From: UBA6265 sp964526965
GTDB taxonomy: Bacteria; Chloroflexota; Chloroflexia; Thermomicrobiales; UBA6265
Length of the DNA: 8,314 nt
Direction: 5' to 3'
Assembly: GCA_964526965.1 (NCBI GenBank)
Contig: CAZGML010000053.1
Coordinates: forward strand, 1 to 8,314
Of the stretch, positions 1 through 5,455 are shown piece by piece. The number at the start of each line of letters is the position of its first letter. The first letter of the stretch is position 1. The position numbers were made by a program, and so were the translations under genes. The notes beneath the pieces were generated by a model. That model was given only the letters and a program-made list of their open reading frames with translations, was not told the origin of the DNA and made no database searches.

Positions 1-606
1 GATTCCTGGGAAGAGTACGTAGAGGAAGAGATCGTTGCGATGGAAGCCCGCGGTGAGTTGGACGATTTGCCAGACAAGGGTAAGCCCATCAAGATCTGGA
101 AAACCGATGTCAATCCCGAGTGGGATCTCGCGTTCAGCAGGCTCAAGAACGCCGGTGTGAAGCCGCTCTGGATGGAACTGGACGAGGAGATCGGCAAGCG
201 GAGTAAGGAGCTGTGGGCGTATCTCGATGCTGTCGAACAGAATATCCGCTCGCTGCTTGAACGTGTGAAATCCGCCCGGTCGGTTGAATCGGCGGAGCCG
301 GAGGGCCAACCCAGGCCGGGATTAGTCGAGCGCTTCAGGCGCTGGTTCCGGACCGATTTCCGCGAGGAAAAGTCCGCACCGCCAACTATCACCGAATTGA
401 TGGCCACGCGTGAACGCGAGCGTAAGAAGTTCATGTCGATGGCCGCCGAGCTCGACAAGCGAATCAGTGAGTATCACGATTCTCTCCCTCGTGGGAGCGA
501 GCACTTGCAGCGCTTCCGCTGGTTGCCGGAGCGATCTGCACGCGTGTTCGACGAACGTATTGCGCTTTCCGATTGGTGGGAGGAGGTGCCCGCTGAACGC
601 GCCTGA
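1..606 (+). CDS. DUF1992 / DnaJ-C28-like domain protein, 5' end cut by the window
   Basis: The frame is open from base 1, so the true start lies upstream; 201 residues are visible, ending at TGA 604-606. Visible residues 3-30 (WEEYVEEEI, then ARGELDDLPDKGKPI) match the hallmark of the DUF1992 family, also called the DnaJ homologue subfamily C member 28 conserved domain: a short helix followed by a G-E-(F/L)-D-(N/D)-L-P-x-x-G-K-P signature. Family members usually begin close before this motif, so probably only a few residues are missing. Next come a charged, coiled-coil-like stretch (about residues 50-85), a Pro/basic linker (about 98-125, with GLVERFRRWFRTDF) and a second charged helix (about 133-160). 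No J domain, signal peptide or membrane segment is seen. The biochemical role of the family is not settled and none is claimed. The last codons contain AGGAGG (581-586), the likely ribosome binding site for the overlapping dprA, so the two genes look translationally linked. Confidence 0.85.
   Translation, partial: DSWEEYVEEEIVAMEARGELDDLPDKGKPIKIWKTDVNPEWDLAFSRLKNAGVKPLWMELDEEIGKRSKELWAYLDAVEQNIRSLLERVKSARSVESAEPEGQPRPGLVERFRRWFRTDFREEKSAPPTITELMATRERERKKFMSMAAELDKRISEYHDSLPRGSEHLQRFRWLPERSARVFDERIALSDWWEEVPAERA
581..586 (+). promoter_or_regulatory. Shine-Dalgarno site for dprA inside the DUF1992 gene
   Basis: AGGAGG lies within the final codons of the upstream gene and is 6 nt ahead of a CTG codon at 593 that is in frame with dprA. 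No ATG, GTG or TTG in the dprA frame lies at ribosome-binding distance; the next candidates are TTG 611 and ATG 638. The site also encodes Glu-Glu in the upstream protein, so it could be a coincidence of codon choice. Confidence 0.5.
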
Positions 607-1513
607 TGACTTGCTCGCCACGAGCGCACTTTCGTTAATGGAAGATCGTTCCCGCCGCGAGTGGAAACTCACTTTGCAGACGCTGAAGTTGATCGATGTC
701 TCGTGGAGCGATCTGCTTGCCATGTCCGCCAGCGATGCCTGGAAATGGATCGGCTGGGATGCTGCCCGCTTCCGGGAATGGACGTCGGCGCTCGATATCG
801 CGAGATTACGACTTGCCGGTACTGCTAACAGCGGTATACGTGTCGTATCAGAAATGGATGACAACGCACCCCAATGGCTGCGAGCGTTGCCATCTGTGCC
901 ATGGATTTTCTATCGCGGCGACCTTTCCGTGCTGGATCGGAAAACAATCGGGTTTTCCGGCCAGCGCGATGCTGGCGAGGAGGCTCTTGAAATCACCAGG
1001 GCCTTGGCTTCCGAAGCGGCCAGTAAGGGATTCACCGTTGTGAGTGGCGGAGCGCGCGGTATCGATTTGGCGGCCCATACTGCGGTACTCGATGCGGGTG
1101 GCAGCACCGCTGTTATCCTGCCGCAAGGATTGGTTACGTGGCGGGTTCCCTACGGGCTGGCGAACCCGAATATGCTTGCTATCAGCGAGGACTTGCCCTG
1201 GGAGGATTGGACCACCGAAAGCGCCATGCGTCGCAACCGGCTTATCGTCGATCTTTCCCAGGTATTTACCGTCCCACAGTCTGGCACCAGTGGCGGCAGT
1301 CATAGCACCGGGATGTTCGCGTTGCGCCAGGGGAGAGTGGTTTACGTGCCAGATCTCGGTGCGAACTATCCCGGCAACCAGAAGCTGCTTCAGCATGGTG
1401 CGCGGCCACTTGCCCTCAGTGATGGCCGGTATGACCTGGAGCAGATGCTGGCGGACTCCACTCCAGAACCTGGTCACTCGCAGGCATCTCTCTTTCAGCA
1501 CCCGCACGGTTAA
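593..1513 (+). CDS. dprA: DprA/Smf-like DNA-processing protein, divergent
   Basis: DprA proteins bind single-stranded DNA in the cytoplasm and load RecA during natural transformation. Numbered from CTG 593 (306 aa), residues 93-110 hold the pre-fold motif (PQWLRALPSVPWIFYRGD, like P..L..i.dPP..ly.rGd). Next comes a Rossmann-like fold of the SLOG/LOG superfamily: GFSGQRDA (120-127) where most DprAs have a VGSR motif, VVSGGARGIDLAAH (149-162, the canonical SGxARGID.AAH), then GGSTAVILPQGL (169-180). A later MRRNRLIVDLS matches FPRRNRIISGLS, and SGTSGGSHSTG replaces the usual SGALITA. The C-terminal winged-helix domain of many DprAs is absent; the protein ends in a short Gln/His-rich tail. The start is uncertain: CTG 593 has the only good ribosome binding site, TTG 611 or ATG 638 are conventional alternatives, and the open frame back to 410 overlaps the upstream gene too deeply. 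The N-terminal ~90 residues (Trp-rich helices) are not recognisable beyond position. It could instead be a DprA-like SLOG protein with another role. Family call is firm; competence role is inferred. Confidence 0.85.
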   Translation: MNAPDDLLATSALSLMEDRSRREWKLTLQTLKLIDVSWSDLLAMSASDAWKWIGWDAARFREWTSALDIARLRLAGTANSGIRVVSEMDDNAPQWLRALPSVPWIFYRGDLSVLDRKTIGFSGQRDAGEEALEITRALASEAASKGFTVVSGGARGIDLAAHTAVLDAGGSTAVILPQGLVTWRVPYGLANPNMLAISEDLPWEDWTTESAMRRNRLIVDLSQVFTVPQSGTSGGSHSTGMFALRQGRVVYVPDLGANYPGNQKLLQHGARPLALSDGRYDLEQMLADSTPEPGHSQASLFQHPHG

Positions 1514-2784
1514 AGCGCCTGTTCGTATCTACGGACCAGAGAGGTGCTTACCTGTGTGCAAACCCATACACCGCAAACCAACATCAACGCAACTGCCCCG
1601 AGGAATACAGCGGGTAGGCCCCACGCTTCACCGACGAGTCCACCGACAAGAGCTCCGACTGGCATGAGTCCGTAATTGATCATGCCGGATGCCCCTCCGA
1701 CTTTGCCGAGATTGTTGCCAGGAATCAATCGTTGGCTAAGCGAACGGCGGACGACGTTCCCGATAATGTTAGTGAACCCGATGATGAAGAGTGCGATCGC
1801 TATCGGCCCTACCTGCGGCCAGAAGACGGGTACAGCCAGCAGCGAGGAATTGATGAGTCCGAGGCTGAGGATCAGTGGTACCTCCGGTATCCAGGTGACC
1901 AGCTTCTCGGCGGCGACCGAGCCAGTTACCGCGCCGACTGCCAGAATCGCGAGCAGGATCGGAAACTGCTGGGGCTCGAGTTTCACGGAGGATTCGGGCC
2001 CAACCATCCACAGAACGAATACTGCGAAGTAGGCGGTGTTGGCGAAGTTGAGTATCGAGCCATTAATCAGCAAGGGGCGAAGGACCGGGTGTCGCATTTG
2101 GAATCGAATGCCTTCGAGTATTTCCTCAATACGATTCCCGCCAGATGCAACGGTCTGTTCTGCCCGGTAATCTCCTCGCAATCCGAGACCGATGATGACA
2201 AGAAAGAGAACTCCGAGCGCAGCAGGGATGCCGAATACCCAACCGCTGCCCAGTACCAGAATAGCGCCACCGAGTGGACCTCCCAGAAAGCTGGTAAACA
2301 CTTGCTGGATACCCATGATTCGCCCGTTTGCTGCGGCAAGCCGTGAGCGGGGCGCCAATTGCGGAATAATAGAAGATCCGGCCAGGTCAACAAAAACCTG
2401 TGTAATGCCGTAGATCCCTACAGCACCGATGAGTAACGGCATGGTGAGTTGGTCGGCGAACGCCAGCATTGAGCCCACGGCCATTATCAAGACCCTGGCT
2501 GCAGTTCCCGCGAGTTGGATGTGGCGCCGATCGTACTTGTCCACGATAACGCCCGCAAGAATGCCAAACAGTAGCCAGGGAAGCCAGAAGGCTGCCTGAA
2601 TGAGTGAGATCTCGCCAGGGGAGCGGGTTAGTGAAACGGCGATGAGCGGTATGGCGCCAGCCACGATTCCATCTGCCAGGTTCGCCAGGGCGACCCCCTG
2701 GAGGTGGATATTGAACGGTTTGCCGAGGGATTCCGGCACTTCATCTTGATACGTTGCCGTCATGTATCGATCACTGATGGCCAT
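1510..2784 (-). CDS. MFS exporter (EntS/macrolide-efflux-like MFS_3 type)
   Basis: A 424-residue polytopic inner-membrane protein with about 12 hydrophobic segments, the normal length for the major facilitator superfamily. The motif A loop between TM2 and TM3 is clear (GILAGVIVDKYDRRH, residues 74-88), and the TM5 region has AAANGRIMGIQQVFTSFLGGPLGG, as in the EntS and macrolide-efflux-like branch of drug/siderophore exporters. The chosen start is ATG 2784 because CCTCCT on the + strand (2794-2799, AGGAGG on this strand) sits 9 nt upstream; the open frame continues to 2976 but would run through the divergent regulator. The gene is divergent from an ArsR-type regulator, and the shared gap contains repeated operator-like sites over its promoter, so local, probably substrate-linked, repression is likely. 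The substrate cannot be told from sequence. Its stop (TTA on the + strand, 1510-1512) overlaps the dprA stop. Confidence 0.9.
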   Translation of the reverse strand: MAISDRYMTATYQDEVPESLGKPFNIHLQGVALANLADGIVAGAIPLIAVSLTRSPGEISLIQAAFWLPWLLFGILAGVIVDKYDRRHIQLAGTAARVLIMAVGSMLAFADQLTMPLLIGAVGIYGITQVFVDLAGSSIIPQLAPRSRLAAANGRIMGIQQVFTSFLGGPLGGAILVLGSGWVFGIPAALGVLFLVIIGLGLRGDYRAEQTVASGGNRIEEILEGIRFQMRHPVLRPLLINGSILNFANTAYFAVFVLWMVGPESSVKLEPQQFPILLAILAVGAVTGSVAAEKLVTWIPEVPLILSLGLINSSLLAVPVFWPQVGPIAIALFIIGFTNIIGNVVRRSLSQRLIPGNNLGKVGGASGMINYGLMPVGALVGGLVGEAWGLPAVFLGAVALMLVCGVWVCTQVSTSLVRRYEQAL

Positions 2785-2808
2785 GGTGTGAAACCTCCTG
2801 TAGACTGA

Positions 2809-2860
2809 TTGCAAAGATAACTCTGCAACGGCTGATATGCAGAGAATACTATGCAGAGAA
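2809..2860. promoter_or_regulatory. Operator-like repeat cluster between exporter and regulator
   Basis: Four copies of TGCARAG lie in about 50 bp: TGCAAAG at 2810-2816 (+), TGCAGAG at 2827-2821 (-), and TGCAGAG at 2838-2844 and 2852-2858 (+). The first two form a 20-bp imperfect palindrome, TTGCAAAGATAACTCTGCAA (2809-2828), with 8 of 10 positions symmetric. The last two sit in a perfect 10-bp direct repeat ATGCAGAGAA (2837-2846 and 2851-2860) with a 14-bp period. The middle two also form a perfect inverted pair with a 10-nt gap. Palindromic sites of about this size suit a dimeric ArsR-type winged-helix protein, and the cluster covers the exporter promoter. Probable operator for the product of the gene at 2886. 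Confidence 0.6.
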
Positions 2861-2871
2861 ATGTTTGTAAA
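2843..2871 (-). promoter_or_regulatory. Putative sigma-70-type promoter of the MFS exporter
   Basis: On the minus strand TTTACA (2871-2866; 5 of 6 to TTGACA) is followed after exactly 17 nt by TATTCT (2848-2843; 4 of 6 to TATAAT). Transcription would start near 2836 and give a leader of about 50 nt carrying the AGGAGG of the exporter. The -10 box is interleaved with the repeated TGCAGAG motifs, so a repressor bound there would block it. Called by eye from consensus match and position. Confidence 0.55.
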
Positions 2872-2885
2872 GGGGGCATTCCAAA

Positions 2886-3530
2886 ATGGCCGAGAGAGAA
2901 CGCGACGACGGGAAACAGGGAACAGCAGCCAATAGTCGAAAGACTTCTGGAACCGAGCCGCGTCAGATTGATGCAACTGCGATGAAGGCGTTCGCCCATC
3001 CGTTGCGTATGGCGATGTACGACTACCTGAACGACCATGGCTCCGCCACGGCGACGATGCTGGCGAAGCACACCGGAGAAAGCACGGGCCAAACCAGCTA
3101 TCACCTGCGTCAGTTGGAGCGGCATGGATTTGTTACCGACGATCCGACCCGCGGCACCGGGCGTGAACGCTGGTGGAAAGCCGTGGGTTTCAGCATGCAG
3201 GGGGTAGAGCTGGCGAAGGATTCATCAACGCGGCCAGCTGTCGCTTCGATGCTGCAAAACCAGACTGCGCAGCGATCCGCGGCACTTGAAAGTTGGTACC
3301 AACGGTCAGAGCAGGAGTCCGAGGAATGGGTCGAATCGTCGATCAACAGTCGCCATTCCATGCTTCTTACACAAGAAGAGGCAGTGGATCTGAAGGAGCA
3401 AGCGATGGCTGTGTTGAATCAATATGCAGAGCTGTCGCAGGAACGAATTGAAGGTGGCCCCGAGGCAGAAGAGGGTGCAAGGCGCATACGGGTCTATCTG
3501 GATATATTCCCGCTGCCCGAGAACGAGTAG
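2886..3530 (+). CDS. ArsR-type winged-helix transcriptional regulator
   Basis: A 214-residue cytoplasmic DNA-binding protein. After a hydrophilic N-terminal tail (residues 1-28), residues 31-98 form a winged helix of the ArsR/HTH_20 type: an AFAHPLRMAMYDYL helix, ATMLAKHTG as the first helix of the HTH, TGQTSYHLRQLERHGFV as the recognition helix, and a wing DDPTRGTGRERWWKA. The remaining ~115 residues are helical and charged, with no recognised domain, and probably serve dimerisation or ligand sensing. No cysteine occurs anywhere, so a thiolate metal- or arsenite-sensing site is ruled out despite the family name. ATG 2886 is preceded by AGGGGG (2871-2876) at 9 nt. It is transcribed away from an MFS exporter and the gap is full of operator-like repeats, so it probably represses the exporter and perhaps itself. 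The inducing ligand is unknown. Confidence 0.88.
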   Translation: MAERERDDGKQGTAANSRKTSGTEPRQIDATAMKAFAHPLRMAMYDYLNDHGSATATMLAKHTGESTGQTSYHLRQLERHGFVTDDPTRGTGRERWWKAVGFSMQGVELAKDSSTRPAVASMLQNQTAQRSAALESWYQRSEQESEEWVESSINSRHSMLLTQEEAVDLKEQAMAVLNQYAELSQERIEGGPEAEEGARRIRVYLDIFPLPENE

Positions 3531-3536
3531 AACCAG

Positions 3537-3559
3537 GTGCGAGTTATTCGCACACTCGC
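3537..3559. other. Two overlapping, mutually exclusive inverted repeats after the regulator gene
   Basis: GTGCGA (3537-3542) pairs with TCGCAC (3548-3553) across a 5-nt loop. In the same bases GCGAGT (3539-3544) can instead pair with ACTCGC (3554-3559) across 9 nt. The first is a fair terminator-like stem 6 nt after the regulator stop codon, but no T-run follows, so intrinsic termination is doubtful. It may be a transcript-stabilising 3' stem or a protein site. Confidence 0.4.
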
Positions 3560-3563
3560 GGGA

Positions 3564-3592
3564 TTGTCAGTACCCCGGGTTCACGCTAACGT
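3564..3592 (+). promoter_or_regulatory. Possible promoter of the M81 peptidase gene
   Basis: TTGTCA (3564-3569; 5 of 6 to TTGACA) is followed after 17 nt by TAACGT (3587-3592; only 3 of 6 to TATAAT, keeping the first two bases and the last). It would start transcription near 3599 and give a leader of about 28 nt. The -10 lies inside a hairpin-capable inverted repeat (3577-3597), which could act as an operator. Weak call. Confidence 0.3.
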
Positions 3593-3597
3593 AACCC
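3577..3597. repeat. Inverted repeat ahead of the M81 gene
   Basis: GGGTT (3577-3581) pairs with AACCC (3593-3597), and after a one-base bulge (C3582) ACG (3583-3585) pairs with CGT (3590-3592), leaving a CTAA loop. That gives an 8-bp stem with one bulge. No T-run follows. It overlaps the proposed -10 of the downstream gene, so an operator is as likely as an RNA hairpin. Confidence 0.35.
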
Positions 3598-3626
3598 TGA
3601 TCGATTGAGCATATTTGGGGGGTCGT

Positions 3627-5105
3627 ATGGCAAATCAGTACAGAATCGGCATCGGCGGTATCGCGATTGAGAGCAGCACATTCTCGCCGTTACCAAGCGT
3701 GACGGATAACTTCGTGATTCATCGTGGCGACGAGATCGTCGAGAACTACCCGTATTTTGAGAACGGCACCTTTGCAGGCCGGCAGGATGTTACCTGGCTT
3801 GGCACCTTGAAAGCGCGCTCGATTCCGGGCGGACCAATCACTGCAGATTCTTATGCTGAAATGAAGGACGAGCTGCTGGAGCGGCTCGAAACTGTGCTCC
3901 CGCTGGATGGATTCTTCTTTGATATTCACGGCGCGATGTCCGTGATCGGGCTGGATGATGCCGAAGGGGATCTCATCGCATCCATCCGCGAGAAGGTAGG
4001 TTCGGGCTGCATAATCTCCACCGGGATGGACCTGCACGGCAATGTGACCGAAAAGCTGGTTGAGAACATCGATATCTTCACTGCTTATCGAGAAGCACCC
4101 CATATTGATGCCATGGAGCGAAAGGCTCAGGCGGTGGAAAACCTGCTGATGTGCCTGGATGAAGGAATTCGACCGTATCGTGCCTGGGTGCGGATACCGG
4201 TCGGGCTTCCGGGTGAGCGCACCTCGACCTTTTGGGAACCGGGCAAAACCGTTTACGGCAAGCTGACCGAGAGTGACGACGTTCCCGGCGTGCTCGATGC
4301 CAGCCTCTGGGTTGGGTATGTGTGGGCCGATCAGCCTCGGAATGGTGCCACAACCGTGGTAACCGGGACTGATCCAGAGGCGATTGCCGGTGAAGCGACA
4401 AAAATTGCGCAACGATACTGGAATGCCCGCAAGGACTTTGACTTCGGTGTGCCGACAGGCGACGCGGACTGGGTCATCGATACAGCACTCGCAGCGACCC
4501 AGAAGCCGGTGGTGATTAGCGATTCTGGCGATAACCCGACTGCCGGTGGAGCGGGCGATATCCCGATCATGGCTGAAAAACTGTTGGAACGGGAGCCGAT
4601 TGCCTCCGGTGAGAAAACTGCACTACTGGCATCGCTTATGAATGCCGAGGCTGTTAAACAGGCCATGGCGGCCGGTGTTGGTAGCGAGATCACCGTGACA
4701 CTTGGAGGGGTGAACGATCCTGTTAATGGCTATCCCATCTCCGTAGCTGGCTCGGTCGTTCGAATCGTGGAAAATGACGTCACCGGAGGGGATATAGCGG
4801 TTATCAAATCCGGCGGATTGCACATCATCGTGCCGAGTCGCCGCATTCAGTTCCCGCTGCCGGCCAGCTTCGAAAAGTTTGGCTTCGACCTTGAGGATTT
4901 CGACGTAATCGTCATCAAGATTGGGTATCTCGACCACGAATGGGAAGAGCTCGCGCCAACGCGTCTGCTTGCGCTTACGCCTGGCGCGGTGAACCAGGAT
5001 ATTACGAACCTCGATTTCAAACGTATTCAGCGACCGATGTACCCGTTTGATGCCGACATGGATGATCCGGACTTTACGCCGCGTATCTTCCCACCTATCG
5101 CTTGA
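3627..5105 (+). CDS. M81 family (MlrC-like) metallopeptidase
   Basis: A 492-residue protein of the MlrC/M81 family (formerly DUF1485), the family of the microcystin-degradation enzyme MlrC; most members act on unknown small peptides or amide substrates. Numbered from ATG 3627, visible family motifs are GIGGIAIESSTFSP (8-21, with Glu15), FFFDIHGAM (96-104; Asp99, His101), TGMDLHGN (132-139; Asp135, His137, Asn139), AYREAPHID (153-161; His159, Asp161) and SDSGDNPTAGGAGD (298-311). The Asp/His/Glu residues in these motifs are the probable zinc ligands and catalytic groups, all retained. The N-terminal half is the peptidase domain and the C-terminal ~170 residues match the MlrC C-terminal domain. 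No signal peptide or membrane segment, so cytoplasmic. ATG 3627 is preceded by a G6 run (3617-3622) only 4 nt away; an in-frame TTG at 3615 is possible but less likely. It is flanked by an unrelated regulator and ends 11 bp inside a convergent gene, so it is probably monocistronic. Microcystin as substrate is not implied. Confidence 0.9.
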   Translation: MANQYRIGIGGIAIESSTFSPLPSVTDNFVIHRGDEIVENYPYFENGTFAGRQDVTWLGTLKARSIPGGPITADSYAEMKDELLERLETVLPLDGFFFDIHGAMSVIGLDDAEGDLIASIREKVGSGCIISTGMDLHGNVTEKLVENIDIFTAYREAPHIDAMERKAQAVENLLMCLDEGIRPYRAWVRIPVGLPGERTSTFWEPGKTVYGKLTESDDVPGVLDASLWVGYVWADQPRNGATTVVTGTDPEAIAGEATKIAQRYWNARKDFDFGVPTGDADWVIDTALAATQKPVVISDSGDNPTAGGAGDIPIMAEKLLEREPIASGEKTALLASLMNAEAVKQAMAAGVGSEITVTLGGVNDPVNGYPISVAGSVVRIVENDVTGGDIAVIKSGGLHIIVPSRRIQFPLPASFEKFGFDLEDFDVIVIKIGYLDHEWEELAPTRLLALTPGAVNQDITNLDFKRIQRPMYPFDADMDDPDFTPRIFPPIA

Positions 5106-5361
5106 CGTCGGCGCGGGGCACGGGCGGTGAACCCTCATCTCCGCGAACCAGACCGATGAGGATGTTCTGGTTCTCAATCATGATCAGGCGCAGGCTATCG
5201 AGATAGGTGAGGACATCGAAGAGATCCTCTCCCTGGAAATGCTCGACTCCATATGCGAGATCACCGCATTCCTTCAACGCGTTCACCAGCAACCGACGAG
5301 CGCGTTGCTCCTTGTTTTCGTTGGGTCGTGGGTGGCCAGCAGGTAGTTCTGTGTCGCTCAT
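5095..5361 (-). CDS. Small helical protein of unknown function (88 aa)
   Basis: Not recognised as any named family. It begins MSDTELPAGHPRPNENKEQ, then has a predicted helix (RARRLLVNALKECGDLAYGVEHF), a GEDLFDVLTYLDSLRLIMIE helix and an ILIGLVRGDEG segment, ending in a Pro/basic tail. It is acidic to neutral and mostly helical, with one Cys and no signal peptide. It is judged real because ATG 5361 is preceded by AGGAGG (minus strand, 4 nt spacing) and the composition is protein-like throughout. It lies downstream of asd on the same strand, 94 nt away, with a strong stem-loop between, so it may be a weakly expressed operon tail or have its own promoter (TATGAT on the minus strand, 5392-5387, is a possible -10). 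Its last 11 bp overlap the 3' end of the convergent M81 gene. Confidence 0.65.
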   Translation of the reverse strand: MSDTELPAGHPRPNENKEQRARRLLVNALKECGDLAYGVEHFQGEDLFDVLTYLDSLRLIMIENQNILIGLVRGDEGSPPVPRADVKR

Positions 5362-5397
5362 GGTTCCTCCTGTTTATCCAGCTACCATCATACAGCG

Positions 5398-5439
5398 AGA
5401 AGCGTGTACCAGTCCCGAATCGGACCGGCACACGCTTCT
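5398..5439. terminator. Strong stem-loop downstream of asd, possibly bidirectional terminator
   Basis: AGAAGCGTGT (5398-5407) is perfectly complementary to ACACGCTTCT (5430-5439), a 10-bp stem. The loop itself contains GTCC (5412-5415) and GGAC (5422-5425), which can form an inner stem. It starts 16 nt past the asd stop codon on the minus strand. In the asd direction no T-run follows; in the + direction the stem runs into TTGTT, which is modestly T-rich, so it may instead stop + strand read-through from the M81 gene. An end-of-operon or processing stem is well supported; the direction of termination is not. Confidence 0.6.
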
Positions 5440-5455
5440 TGTTAACAGCTCGCTA

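Noticed and set aside
848..1507. Minus-strand open frame opposite dprA
   Set aside because: Shadow of the DprA frame, which carries ARGID and RRNR motifs; no start signal or recognised domain.
2823..2852. Possible + strand promoter for the ArsR-type regulator (CTGCAA-18-TACTAT)
   Set aside because: Only about 3 of 6 and 4 of 6 consensus matches, and both boxes lie within the repeat motifs; too weak to annotate separately.
3690..4412. Minus-strand open frame opposite the M81 gene
   Set aside because: Shadow of the conserved M81 frame; Cys/His-rich odd composition and no start signal.
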